Assembly (NCBI GenBank): GCA_003153475.1
Contig: PLYT01000049.1
Span: 1 to 44,900 of the forward strand
Direction: 5' to 3'
Length of the DNA: 44,900 nucleotides
Source: Betaproteobacteria bacterium
Lineage (GTDB): Bacteria > Pseudomonadota > Gammaproteobacteria > Burkholderiales > Casimicrobiaceae
Shown one piece after another: positions 1-8,449 of the stretch; positions within the stretch are counted from its first letter, which is position 1, and every line of letters begins with the position of its first letter. The notes under the pieces were generated by a model. The model was given only the letters and a program-made list of their open reading frames with translations. It was not told where the DNA came from and searched no databases. A program made the translations under genes and the position numbers.

Positions 1-983
1 TAGCCAATTTTGCCGTCCCAGTTCCACTCGGTCATTCCTTCGGCGATGCGCGTGACCATTCCGACGCGTCGATTGCGCAGCGGAATCATCGACAGCACTT
101 TGCCGGTGATGACTATCGGCGCTCCGCCTTCGGCAGTCTGACAGGTCACTTTGATCTTATCGTGCAACTGCTGCTCGCCCGTAAATTCCGTCTGCACATC
201 GACCTTGACGATATTCTGAAACGGCTGACCCTTGCGCGCGATGAATCCTCCCGGACGCTCGCTGCCATCGCGATTGACGGTGATAGTCGCCATCCCGCCG
301 AGGTTCTCGTCGAAGTTCATCGTCAGCCAGCGGTAGTACTTGGGCGCCTGCCAGTAACGCGGACCCCAGCTATGGTCGCGCAGACCGAGCGCGTCAATCT
401 TGAACTCGCGGTCTTTTCCGTCAGCGCTAAGAATCAGCGTGCCGGTGGCATGACCGAGCTGCTCGAGATGTCCCTTGGCGAACTGCGCTTCGGGATCGCC
501 CGAGGGCTGCGGCGACATCCACTCGCTGCCGCGCTTCTCGCGCAGCTCGCCGCCCCAACCGGGCGCCGTCGCGCGATAATCTATTTCGAGTTTGGCGCGC
601 GAATAAGGATTGCTCTTGAAGGCTTTGGCCGGATCGGCCATCTCGAGCGGATTTTTGAGTATGCATACTTTGCCGTTGTAGCTGACGCGATGATGTTCAA
701 ACGGTTTGACTACTTCAAACTTCGCCCCGCCGGCGTCATGAGCGTCGTTATTTTTTATCTCGGGCCGCTGAAACATGAAGCCGACGGTCCCGTCGGGCAG
801 ATAGAGACATATAGTCATTTCGGCGTAGCCTTCATTGGCGCGATTACCCAGTCGAATGAAGCCGCCGAGCCGTTGCGTGCGATCGAAGAAATTGTAGTAG
901 GCGCTTTCGTTGAAATTGGACTCGCCGGTGTTGGGATGCATCAGGTCGTCCTGCGTCAGCAACATCACTTTAACCTCGGGCAT
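1..983 (-). CDS. AttH/DUF7064-DUF7065-like protein, 3' end outside window
   Basis: The reading frame is open from an ATG at 983 to the window edge (327 codons), so the C-terminus is missing. A good ribosome site (AAAGGAG) lies 8 nt before the ATG. The protein has no signal peptide or membrane segment. It shows the motif GLRDHSWGPRYW near residues 221-232, which I associate with the AttH/lipocalin-like DUF7064/DUF7065 proteins found in lipid- or steroid-metabolism loci. Function is unknown; a beta-barrel that binds a hydrophobic ligand is an inference. It is the last visible gene of a minus-strand group with DUF6285 and an APH-type kinase, a neighbourhood typical of this family. The family assignment is from memory of the motif. 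Confidence 0.75.
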   Translation of the reverse strand, partial: MPEVKVMLLTQDDLMHPNTGESNFNESAYYNFFDRTQRLGGFIRLGNRANEGYAEMTICLYLPDGTVGFMFQRPEIKNNDAHDAGGAKFEVVKPFEHHRVSYNGKVCILKNPLEMADPAKAFKSNPYSRAKLEIDYRATAPGWGGELREKRGSEWMSPQPSGDPEAQFAKGHLEQLGHATGTLILSADGKDREFKIDALGLRDHSWGPRYWQAPKYYRWLTMNFDENLGGMATITVNRDGSERPGGFIARKGQPFQNIVKVDVQTEFTGEQQLHDKIKVTCQTAEGGAPIVITGKVLSMIPLRNRRVGMVTRIAEGMTEWNWDGKIG

Positions 984-1058
984 TTTACTATTCTCCTTTA
1001 TCCGCGATTCAGCGCATGCGAGCGCCAACAGACACACTTCGCCACCCAGACAACGAAA

Positions 1059-1487
1059 TCAACTTTGCTTCGCTGCCGCAGAGCGCGCAGCAATATCTGC
1101 TTCGACGTAGCGTGGATTCGCCACTCTCAACTTGTCCTCGACACTCTGCCGCACCACGGCCAGCACCTCGGTGCGCCACGCACCGGCGTCGGCGTCGCCG
1201 GCGCGAATCTTTGCGCTCAGCTCTGCGCCAAGGCCAGTAGCGGCTTTGCGCAGATCGTCCAGGCTGTGCAGATGGGGCGCGTCGTGTCCGAGCAACTTCG
1301 CCAGCGCCTTTACTTCGCGGCGGACGGCCGGGTCTTCCAGCTGGATTTCGCGCGCGACGATTCGCATGACGTTCGCGACGACTCGTGCCTGGAATTGTTT
1401 GGCGCCTTCGATCGCGGGCACCAGTTCGCGGTCGACGAAGTCCGCGGCGGCTTCGAGCAATTCAACTGAGGTTGGCCGATCTTGCAT
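1059..1487 (-). CDS. DUF6285 domain protein
   Basis: A 142-residue, largely helical, soluble protein beginning MQDRPTSVELLEAAADFV, with the block FQARVVANVMRIVAREIQLE near residues 32-51. Both match the DUF6285 family in sequence and length (usually about 120-140 residues). The family has no established activity, but its members are nearly always next to an APH-type phosphotransferase, as here, where the kinase ends 17 nt upstream. I infer a helper or subunit role for the kinase. It sits between the kinase and the AttH-like gene in the same transcription direction. Confidence 0.8.
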   Translation of the reverse strand: MQDRPTSVELLEAAADFVDRELVPAIEGAKQFQARVVANVMRIVAREIQLEDPAVRREVKALAKLLGHDAPHLHSLDDLRKAATGLGAELSAKIRAGDADAGAWRTEVLAVVRQSVEDKLRVANPRYVEADIAARSAAAKQS

Positions 1488-1504
1488 AGTGAGTATCCAA
1501 GTAG

Positions 1505-2533
1505 CTATTCGATTAGATCAAGCAGTTCGAGTTCGGTTTCCGCCGTGCGGCGTCCGATGCTGGCCAGTTCGACGCTTTTGACGAAACCGTCGATATGCGT
1601 CCGCGCCTGGCTGATAGTAATGATTCCCCAGCGCAGATTGCCAAAAACTTCCCAGAAACGCGCGGCTTCAGGATCTACGGACGCCCCGCTCGCTTTTTCG
1701 TAGGCGCGGAAAAATTCCTCGCGCGAGCAGAGCCCGCCGACTGGTTTCTGGTCGTTGCCGAAACGCCACGCGCGCACGCATATCCATCCGACGTCTTCCA
1801 TCGGATCGCCGAGATGGGCCAGCTCCCAATCGAGAATCGAACGCACGCCTTCGGGACCGAAGATGACATTGCCGATTCGGTAGTCGCCGTGGACCAGGGT
1901 TTTGCGCGGCGTTTTTGGAATGCGGCCCAGGAGCCATCGGAAGGCCAACTCGAAAGCGGGATGCGGTTCGAGCGCGAGGAGGCGAAAGTTTTCCTCGTAG
2001 CGTTTCACTTCGGTCAGCGCGGCGCTCTCGCCGGGTTCGGTAAAGAAATCGAAGTGGTGCTTGACGGGATCGATGCGGTGAATCTGCGCGAGGATTTCGG
2101 CAAGTTGCGCCGGCATCACCTCGCGAGCCTGCGAGAATTTCTCGTCGCGCAGCAGGCGGCGCGCAAGCGTCTCGCCGTCCACCCGTTCCATGATGAAAAA
2201 CGACGCGCCGAGCACAGCGGGATCTTCGGAAAGCCAGAAGACCTCGGGCACCGGCACATGCTCCTCGAATGCGGCGCGCAGCACGGCGAACTCATTGCGC
2301 CGCGAGGTGTTTATCTTGTGCGCGCCGGGATCGCGCCGCAGCACCATCGCTCGCCGCCGTTCGGCGCCGTCGCGGTCATCGTCAATTGTCGTGCAATCGA
2401 ACGACCAGATTTCGCGCGACGCTCCACCGGGCATCCTGCGCAGGTTCTCGATCGCCACGCTTTTGAAATTGCCCTCGGCGCGGATGAAATCAGTCAGCCG
2501 CCGGATCATCTCGTTGGGTTCCAAACTCGCCAT
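1505..2533 (-). CDS. APH-fold phosphotransferase family protein (ACAD10/11 N-domain type)
   Basis: A 342-residue kinase of the aminoglycoside-phosphotransferase/choline-kinase fold. Visible motifs are the catalytic loop HGDYRIGNVIF and the metal-binding stretch ILDWELAHLGDPMEDVGW about 20 residues later. Both are typical of the standalone homologues of the ACAD10/ACAD11 N-terminal domain, which act on hydroxyacyl-CoA intermediates in some organisms. That substrate is an inference; antibiotic resistance is unlikely given the context. DUF6285 follows 17 nt downstream. The stop codon lies in a TCGAATAG context that resembles the 11-bp repeat units near 25.9 and 31.9 kb, probably by chance (Glu-stop). 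Confidence 0.88.
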   Translation of the reverse strand: MASLEPNEMIRRLTDFIRAEGNFKSVAIENLRRMPGGASREIWSFDCTTIDDDRDGAERRRAMVLRRDPGAHKINTSRRNEFAVLRAAFEEHVPVPEVFWLSEDPAVLGASFFIMERVDGETLARRLLRDEKFSQAREVMPAQLAEILAQIHRIDPVKHHFDFFTEPGESAALTEVKRYEENFRLLALEPHPAFELAFRWLLGRIPKTPRKTLVHGDYRIGNVIFGPEGVRSILDWELAHLGDPMEDVGWICVRAWRFGNDQKPVGGLCSREEFFRAYEKASGASVDPEAARFWEVFGNLRWGIITISQARTHIDGFVKSVELASIGRRTAETELELLDLIE

Positions 2534-2598
2534 TTCGCGCGCTCACTCCGGAACCTTGAGGTGTATCACGAAATTCCAAACAACCGCATCCGGCATAG

Positions 2599-3411
2599 TC
2601 AGGCGCGACTGCCGACGCGCTGCGCAATTCCGTCGCCGAGCAGATTGAAGCCGAGAATCGAAAGACCGATCGCAAGGCCGGGCGCAGTAGTCAGGTGAGG
2701 CGCGACCAGCAGAAACGCGCGGCCCGCATCCAGCATGTTGCCCCAACTCGGCGTCGGCGGCATCGCGCCCAGACCCAGGAATGAGAGTGCAGCTTCGGCG
2801 CCGATGATGCCGCCGATTCCAAATGTCGCCTGCACCGCCAACGGACCGGCGACCGCGGGCAACAGATGGCGCGTCAGCAGGCGCGAGGGACTGGCGCCGA
2901 GCGTCGTTGCGGCGACTACGTATTCGCGTTCGCGCAGAGTGAGAACTTCGCCGCGGACTATTCGCGCATAGCCTGTCCAGCCCATCGCGGTCAGCGCGAT
3001 GACCAGGTCGATCAGCCCGGGGCCGAGGATCGCGGCGAGGGCGATCGCGAGCAGAATTCCGGGAAACGCGAGCACGATATCGACGGCGCGCATCACAAGG
3101 TTGTCGATTCGGCCGCCGGCAAGCGCAGCCGCGCCGCCAATCACGCTGCCGACAACCAATGAAAGGGCGACCACGACCGTGGAAATCGAGAGAGACAGGC
3201 GCGCGCCCCAGAGCACGCGCGCGAGCATGTCGCGGCCGAGCGAGTCGCAGCCGAATGGATGCGCCAGGCTGGGGCCGGTGAGTGAGCCGGCCAGATCAAT
3301 AGCCAGTGGATCGGTGCGGAAGAGAAGCGGCCCGAGCAGCGCAGCAAGAATCATCGTGGCGACAATAGTCACTCCAATAGTCAGTGACGGATTGCGCACG
3401 CGCGCGATCAA
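2599..3411 (-). CDS. Oligopeptide/dipeptide-type ABC transporter permease (DppC-like)
   Basis: Inner-membrane permease of the OppC/DppC type. It begins with one membrane segment (LTIGVTIVATMILAALLGPL), has the HPFGCDSLGRDMLARVLWGAR motif family before the core, and the EAA-loop region (REYVVAATTLGAS...LLTRHLLP) that contacts the ATPase. I place the start at a TTG at 3411, giving 270 residues: it overlaps the upstream permease stop as TTGA and has GAGG 5 nt before it. A longer open frame upstream runs through the preceding gene and is not family-like. The same-strand order is binding protein, DppB-like, DppC-like; no ATPase genes follow, so these must be supplied from elsewhere or shared. Confidence 0.88.
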   Translation of the reverse strand: MIARVRNPSLTIGVTIVATMILAALLGPLLFRTDPLAIDLAGSLTGPSLAHPFGCDSLGRDMLARVLWGARLSLSISTVVVALSLVVGSVIGGAAALAGGRIDNLVMRAVDIVLAFPGILLAIALAAILGPGLIDLVIALTAMGWTGYARIVRGEVLTLREREYVVAATTLGASPSRLLTRHLLPAVAGPLAVQATFGIGGIIGAEAALSFLGLGAMPPTPSWGNMLDAGRAFLLVAPHLTTAPGLAIGLSILGFNLLGDGIAQRVGSRA

Positions 3412-4328
3412 GAGATCCTCACGCGCGGATCGACCAGTGCGTAAACGACATCGGTCGCCAGGTTGACGACGACGTAAGTCATCGCGAACGTCAGTACGCA
3501 ACCTTCGACCAGCGGATAGTCGCGCGCGCCGATTGCGCCGATCAGCAGGCGGCCGAGACCCGGCCACGAAAAAATCATCTCGGTGATCAGCGTACCGCTC
3601 AGCAGCGAGCCCATCTGCAGGCCGATAATCGTGATCACCGAAGTCATCGCATTCTTGAGTCCGTGCCGGACGATCGCGGCGCGCGGGCTCAACCCCTTTC
3701 CGATCGCGGTGCGCATATAGTCGCTCGCGCGGACGACGATCAGGCTGTGGCGGAGCATCCGCGCGATAATCGCGGCGAGCGCGGTGCCCAGCGTCATCGC
3801 CGGTAGAACGAGATGCGCGAATCCGCCGCGGCCGGTCAGCGGCAGCCAGCGCAGATCGAGCGAGAACAGGATCATCAACAGCGGGCCGAGATAGATGTGC
3901 GGAATCGAGATGCCAAGAATCGCGAATCCCATTGCGCCCATGTCGGCGGCGCCGCCCGGGTTCGAGCCCGCGACGATCCCGAGCGGGAACGCAATCAGGA
4001 GCGCGACGAACATCCCGGCTGCCGCCAGTTCGATGGTTGCGGGAAATCGTTCGCTGACGATTTGCGCGACTGGTTTGCGATACGAGGTCGATTCGCCCAA
4101 GTCGCCAATCGCCAGCCCGCCGAGATAGGTCGCGTATTGGGTAAGCAGCGGGCGGTCGAGGCCGAGCTGATGGCGCATCCCCTCGATGTCGGCAGGCGCT
4201 GCGCTATCGCCAAGCATCGCGACCACCGGATCGCCCGGCACAAGATGGATGATCGCGAACGTGAGCGTCGCGACGCCGAGCGCGACGGGAACGATCGAGA
4301 CGAGGCGGCGCATCAAGTACTTGATCAC
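3408..4328 (-). CDS. Oligopeptide/dipeptide-type ABC transporter permease (DppB-like)
   Basis: A 306-residue inner-membrane permease. The N-terminus MIKYLMRRLVSIVPVALGV and the HLVPGDPV block are standard for OppB/DppB proteins. The GLDRPLLTQYATYLGGLAIGD region and the C-terminal FSWPGLGRLLIGAIGARDYPLVEG block are also conserved. It overlaps the binding-protein gene by 4 nt (ATGA) and its own stop overlaps the next permease start, so the three genes are translationally coupled. Substrate cannot be told from the permease; peptides, nickel or sugars are all imported by this family. Confidence 0.92.
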   Translation of the reverse strand: MIKYLMRRLVSIVPVALGVATLTFAIIHLVPGDPVVAMLGDSAAPADIEGMRHQLGLDRPLLTQYATYLGGLAIGDLGESTSYRKPVAQIVSERFPATIELAAAGMFVALLIAFPLGIVAGSNPGGAADMGAMGFAILGISIPHIYLGPLLMILFSLDLRWLPLTGRGGFAHLVLPAMTLGTALAAIIARMLRHSLIVVRASDYMRTAIGKGLSPRAAIVRHGLKNAMTSVITIIGLQMGSLLSGTLITEMIFSWPGLGRLLIGAIGARDYPLVEGCVLTFAMTYVVVNLATDVVYALVDPRVRIS

Positions 4329-5902
4329 CGGGAAGGCTCCGCGCCGCCAGGTCCCTGCAAAGTCAGCGTCGCAAGCGAACGCAGGCTGCCGTTCGGATAC
4401 GGCTCAAAATTTGCGAGGCGCCGATTCATTACCGCAACGTTGTCGCTCCACCACAGCGACACGTACGGCAGATCGTCGGCTGCGAGCCGCTGCACTTGCG
4501 CGTAAATCTTTTTGCGTTCGTCAACGTCGATGGTGCGCATCCCGGCTTCGACTAATCGATCGAGTGCGGGATTCGAATAGTATTCGCGATTCATTCCGGG
4601 CGGTGTCTGAGTGGAATTGAAAACCATGTAATACTGATTCGGATCGTTGATCCCGATCCATTGCAACGACGTCATTTCAAAATTTCCCGACTGGATTTCG
4701 CCATAGTAAGTCGCGAATTCGACCGTGCGTACGTTCAGCGCGATTCCGACCCGCTGGAGCATCGCCTGAAAGACCTCCGCCAGGCGCGCGCCCTCGGGAG
4801 TCGTCTTGAAATCGATTTGCAGGCGGCGCATCCCGTCTGCCCCGGCAGGATAACCGGCTTCATCGAGCAATTGCCGCGAACGTTCGGGATCATACGGATA
4901 CGCGGTGACGTCGCCGTCGTAGGCCCAATTTTCCGGCGCGAGCAAGCCGGTTGCCACGCGCGCCGAATCGCGCAGCATCGATTTAACTATCGTCGCGCGG
5001 TCGATTGCGTATGCGATCGCGCGGCGCACGCGGACATCGCGCAGCCGCGCGTCGCGAAAGTTGAACGACAGGTATTTGTACGTGGTTCCCGGCGTCGCGC
5101 TAATCTTGAGGAACGGATGCGCGCGCAGCCACGGCAGCACGTCGGCTTCGAGGTTGTTGCCCGAGAAATCGCAGACTCCTTCCGCCAGTTCGAGCGCACG
5201 CACGGTGGCGTCGGGCACGATCTTGATCAGAATCGCGGCGGGAGAGTTTGGCTCGAATTTGTGAAGTGGATTTCGCTCGAGCTTGGCGGTCTCGTCGCGC
5301 GTGAAGCTGAGCATCATAAATGGCCCGCTGCCAGGCGGCCCGGCGCTCGCGGACTTCAATGGCGGCGGTGTGCCATCGGGCACGATCCCCTCCGTCGCCA
5401 TCTCCAGCGCCGGCGCATACGGATTCGCCGTCGTCATCACGACGGTGAAGTCATCGGGGGCCTCGATCGCTTTCAGCTCCTTCAGGCTGGCGCGCTTGGG
5501 CGAGCGCAATTCCGGGTTTTCGATCGATTCGTAAGTATACTTCACGTCGCGCGCAGTGAGTTCGCGGCCGTCGCTGAAGCGCACCTCGCGGCGCAGGTGA
5601 AAAATAATTTCAGTTGGCGTCGGGCGCTCGACGCGCTCTGCCAAATCTCCAACGAATTCGCCGTTGCGATCGATCTTCATCAGCGAATCGAAAATCAATT
5701 CGTTCAGGCGTGAAGATGCGGCGTCGGTCCCAATGCGCGGATCGGTCGAAAGCGGCGAAATTTCGAAATCAACCTGGATCGTTCCCGGCGGATGACCTGC
5801 GCGATCGCATCCCGCGCTCGCGACGAGCACGGCGCTTGCGGCAATCGACACAACTACTCGCGCCGCATGCGCAATTCGAGCAGAAACCATCCTCGTCCGC
5901 AT
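4325..5902 (-). CDS. ABC transporter substrate-binding lipoprotein, family 5 (OppA/DppA-like)
   Basis: A 525-residue extracytoplasmic binding protein. The N-terminal signal ends in a lipobox VASAGC with Cys32, so it should be lipid-anchored outside the inner membrane. The SBP family 5 fold is shown by TDPRIGTDAASSRLNELIFDSL-type sequence near residue 55, the RPTPTEIIFHLRREVRFSDG block, and the VRRAIAYAIDRATIV block in the middle. It delivers substrate to the two permeases encoded just downstream. The start could also be Met5. An inverted-repeat cluster lies about 14-36 nt upstream of the ATG. Confidence 0.9.
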   Translation of the reverse strand: MRTRMVSARIAHAARVVVSIAASAVLVASAGCDRAGHPPGTIQVDFEISPLSTDPRIGTDAASSRLNELIFDSLMKIDRNGEFVGDLAERVERPTPTEIIFHLRREVRFSDGRELTARDVKYTYESIENPELRSPKRASLKELKAIEAPDDFTVVMTTANPYAPALEMATEGIVPDGTPPPLKSASAGPPGSGPFMMLSFTRDETAKLERNPLHKFEPNSPAAILIKIVPDATVRALELAEGVCDFSGNNLEADVLPWLRAHPFLKISATPGTTYKYLSFNFRDARLRDVRVRRAIAYAIDRATIVKSMLRDSARVATGLLAPENWAYDGDVTAYPYDPERSRQLLDEAGYPAGADGMRRLQIDFKTTPEGARLAEVFQAMLQRVGIALNVRTVEFATYYGEIQSGNFEMTSLQWIGINDPNQYYMVFNSTQTPPGMNREYYSNPALDRLVEAGMRTIDVDERKKIYAQVQRLAADDLPYVSLWWSDNVAVMNRRLANFEPYPNGSLRSLATLTLQGPGGAEPSR

Positions 5903-5915
5903 CCAAATCGTCCAC

Positions 5916-5938
5916 TTTCCCGCTTCGGGAAAATCCCG
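5916..5938. promoter_or_regulatory. Overlapping inverted repeats in the divergent leader
   Basis: TTTCCCG-CTT-CGGGAAA (5916-5932) is a perfect 7-bp inverted repeat. Its right arm also pairs with a following TCCCG as CGGGA-AAA-TCCCG (5926-5938), so two hairpins compete for the same central arm. It lies between the binding-protein start and the macro-domain gene. It could be an operator or a switchable leader of the transporter operon; a GATAAT at 5947-5952 might be a -10 box for the rightward gene. No regulator is identified. Confidence 0.3.
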
Positions 5939-5993
5939 ATTGGCGCGATAATAGCAGAATCCACCGCGGGCATTAGCTTGGTTGGAGGCAACT

Positions 5994-6515
5994 ATGAGTC
6001 AGGATTGGCGCGCGAAGATTCATCTTAGACAGGGCGATCTTACCGAGGCGGATACCGACGCGATCGTGAACGCCGCGAATAACGACTTGATGCTCGGCGG
6101 CGGCGTGGCGGGCGCGATTCGAATCAAAGGCGGTCCGGCAATTCAGCGAGAATGCGATCGCATCGGGCCGATCGCGCTCGGCGAGGCTGCGATCACCGGC
6201 GCTGGAGCGCTCAAGGCTCGGCATGTGATTCATGCGGCCAGCATGCGGCTGGGCGAGTCAACCACGGAGGCGAAACTGCGCGCGGCAACGCGCAACGCGC
6301 TGAAGCGTGCGGCGGAGAATTCGCTCAAGTCGATCGCTTTCCCCGCGATCGGGACCGGTATCGCGGGGTTTCCGACCGAACGATGCGCGCAAGTGATGAT
6401 CGAGGAAGTGCGAAAGCATCTGGGCGGCGAGACGACGCTCGAATGCGTCGAGTTCGTGCTGTTCGATCGGCGGGCGTTGGAGATTTTCGAGCGCGTACTA
6501 GCGGAACAAAATTGA
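5994..6515 (+). CDS. Macro domain protein (ADP-ribose / O-acetyl-ADP-ribose hydrolase type)
   Basis: A single macro domain of 173 residues. Family motifs are visible: DAIVNAANNDLMLGGGVAGAI (ADP-ribose-binding loop with the conserved Asn-Asn and Gly-rich turn) and FPAIGTGIAGFP (second phosphate loop). Relatives such as YmdB remove ADP-ribose or deacetylate O-acetyl-ADP-ribose. I chose the ATG at 5994 because GGAGG sits 5 nt before it; an in-frame TTG at 5982 would place the ribosome site inside the gene. No ADP-ribosyltransferase partner is seen nearby, so a toxin-antitoxin role is not supported. Confidence 0.9.
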   Translation: MSQDWRAKIHLRQGDLTEADTDAIVNAANNDLMLGGGVAGAIRIKGGPAIQRECDRIGPIALGEAAITGAGALKARHVIHAASMRLGESTTEAKLRAATRNALKRAAENSLKSIAFPAIGTGIAGFPTERCAQVMIEEVRKHLGGETTLECVEFVLFDRRALEIFERVLAEQN

Positions 6516-6518
6516 AAT

Positions 6519-6560
6519 GCGGGGCTCGCGCCCCGCGCCCCCGGCAGGGGCCAGCCCCTG
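6519..6560. terminator. Paired GC palindromes, REP-like element or bidirectional terminator
   Basis: Two hairpins follow each other: GCGGGGC-TCGC-GCCCCGC (6519-6536) and CAGGGGC-CA-GCCCCTG (6545-6560). They lie between the 3' ends of two convergent genes (macro domain and efflux pump). There is no U-run, so this may be a dispersed palindromic repeat of the kind often seen between convergent genes rather than a classical intrinsic terminator. Confidence 0.5.
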
Positions 6561-6639
6561 CACCCATTACAGGATCAGGATGCGGCCGCAGCGGCCTGTT
6601 GGAACTTTTGGCGCGAAGACGCGAAGTTTAATTCTGTGT

Positions 6640-8238
6640 TCAGTGGCCCGCGGGGTCACCGATGAATCGGGCGCGGCGCAGCAGCAGGAAGGTCGGAATC
6701 AGGATCATCATCGCAATAGCCAGTGTGCGGTAGATGTCGTTGAACGACAGCATCATCGCCTGCCGCTGTATCATTCCATACACCATCCCAAGTCCTTCTT
6801 TCTGGCCACTGACTATTTGCGACATATAGTTAAACGCGTGGCTGCCAGGCTCGCCAACTGGAGCATTACTCATTTTCCAAGCGTCGAACACCGTGAAGTG
6901 TTCGACCAGGTATGACTGATGAGTCTGCTCGTGATTGACTAGTACAGTCGTCATGTAGCTAATGCCGATCGCCGCGCCGGTATTACGCATCATGTTGTAC
7001 AAACTTGCCGCGTAACCGACGCGCTCGCGGCTGACGCACGAGAGCGTCGTCGTGGAGAGGGTTGGAAATACCATCCCCATCCCGATTCCCATCACGAGGC
7101 TCGGCCAGGTGACGGTCCAGGTGCCGACGCTCGTATTCCAACCCGCCATCGTCCACAGCGAAACCGCCATCAGGCTGAACCCGACCCCGACCAGCGGGCG
7201 TGTGTCGTAGCGGTAGCGCGCCAGCTGCCCGACCAACAGCATCGCCACCATCGTGCCGAGCCCCCGCGGCGCCAGCACCAAGCCGGCTTTCCATGCGCTG
7301 TAGCCCATCAACTCCTGCAGGAAGATTGGATTGAGCAGGCCGGTGCCGTACAGCGCGAAGCTCATCGCGACCATGAGCGTTACCGATATCGAGAACACCG
7401 GAATGCCGAGGATCGATAGATCCAGAATCGGTTCGCTGATGCGCAGTTCGTTGATGATGAGTCCTGTTACGCACAGCGCGGAAAAAATCGTCGCGTAAAT
7501 TACCCACGGCGAGCTGAACCAATCGGCGCGTTGGCCGCGGTCGAGCACAAGCTGCGCAAGTCCAAGTCCCACGACGAGCAGGATGATGCCGGCGTAGTCG
7601 GTCTTGGCGCCGCGTTCGCGGCGCGTTCGCATGTAGGCGGGATCGTGAACGAACGTCCAGACCATCAGGAATGCGACGGCGCCGATGGGCAGGTTGATGA
7701 AGAAATTCCAGCGCCAATTCCAGTTGTCGGTGATCCATCCGCCGAGCGTCGGACCCATGATCGGCGCGACCATCAGCCCCATCCCCCACGTCGCCATCGC
7801 GAGCTGTTGCTCGTTGGGCGGGAAGGTCTCGATCAGGATTGCCTGCGACGACGGAATCATCGCGGCGCCCGCCGCGCCCTGGATCAAGCGAAACACCACC
7901 ATCTGGTCGAGCGATCGCGCAATGCCGCACAGTCCCGAGGCAGCGACGAATACGCCAACCGACATCAGGAAGTAGCGCTTGCGGCCGAAGCGCGACGAGA
8001 TCCAGCCAGTCATCGGAATCATGATGCCGTTGGCGACCAGATAGCTGGTGAGGACCCAGGCGATTTCGTCGACGCTGGCGGAGAAGCTGCCCTGCATGTG
8101 CGGCAGTGCGACGTTGACGATCGAAGTGTCCAGCACCTCGAGCGCGGTACCGAGCATCACGGCCAGCGCGATCAGCCACTTGTGTTGGGAGGAACCGTAC
8201 TCGACGTGTTGCTGAATGGTTGGAGATGCGGCTGCCAC
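6640..8238 (-). CDS. MFS multidrug efflux transporter, DHA2 (EmrB/QacA) family
   Basis: A 532-residue inner-membrane protein with about 14 hydrophobic segments, the DHA2 number. Motifs include LDTSIVNVALPHMQGSF (DHA2 motif in segment 1), GWISSRFGRKRYFL (MFS loop 2-3 motif), FRLIQGAAGAAMIPSSQA, and GPTLGGWITDNWNWRWNFFI (antiporter motif C region). It should export drugs or other hydrophobic compounds using the proton gradient. EmrB proteins usually work with a periplasmic EmrA-type adaptor, but none is encoded beside it. The start used is a GTG with no strong ribosome site, so the exact N-terminus is unsure. Confidence 0.9.
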   Translation of the reverse strand: MAAASPTIQQHVEYGSSQHKWLIALAVMLGTALEVLDTSIVNVALPHMQGSFSASVDEIAWVLTSYLVANGIMIPMTGWISSRFGRKRYFLMSVGVFVAASGLCGIARSLDQMVVFRLIQGAAGAAMIPSSQAILIETFPPNEQQLAMATWGMGLMVAPIMGPTLGGWITDNWNWRWNFFINLPIGAVAFLMVWTFVHDPAYMRTRRERGAKTDYAGIILLVVGLGLAQLVLDRGQRADWFSSPWVIYATIFSALCVTGLIINELRISEPILDLSILGIPVFSISVTLMVAMSFALYGTGLLNPIFLQELMGYSAWKAGLVLAPRGLGTMVAMLLVGQLARYRYDTRPLVGVGFSLMAVSLWTMAGWNTSVGTWTVTWPSLVMGIGMGMVFPTLSTTTLSCVSRERVGYAASLYNMMRNTGAAIGISYMTTVLVNHEQTHQSYLVEHFTVFDAWKMSNAPVGEPGSHAFNYMSQIVSGQKEGLGMVYGMIQRQAMMLSFNDIYRTLAIAMMILIPTFLLLRRARFIGDPAGH

Positions 8239-8449
8239 GGTGATGAATCTCGCGGACGGAGTCGATCCTTTTTATAAGACGGTCGTGCAATCAAAGCTAC
8301 GGGAAATGAGATTGCAACCGGGCGTTCATCGAAACGTAACGGCGCCGGGAGATCAATCGCCGAGCGAGTGCGCGAAATTTTTTCGCGCGCGGCGGCCGAT
8401 TCGCGCGCAAGTGGATGACTTCGAGCGCGGCTGCGGTTACCTTCTATCC

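Noticed and set aside
162-1469. 435-codon open frame on the plus strand
   Set aside because: It spans three minus-strand regions including a gene boundary, and its translation shows no family motif; the minus-strand genes under it have motifs and ribosome sites.
3364-3388. CAATAGTCACTC / CAATAGTCAGTG near-repeat resembling the 11-bp units
   Set aside because: It lies in coding sequence for the first membrane segment of the DppC-like permease and is explained by Thr-Ile-Val codons.
5994-6515. Macro domain as a toxin-antitoxin (DarTG-like) antitoxin
   Set aside because: No ADP-ribosyltransferase gene is adjacent; the neighbours are a divergent ABC operon and a convergent efflux pump.
8216-8449. 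78-codon N-terminal extension of the Ppx/GppA frame
   Set aside because: It overlaps the start of the divergent efflux pump and precedes the conserved family start MRLGAIDVGSNS; it is promoter space.
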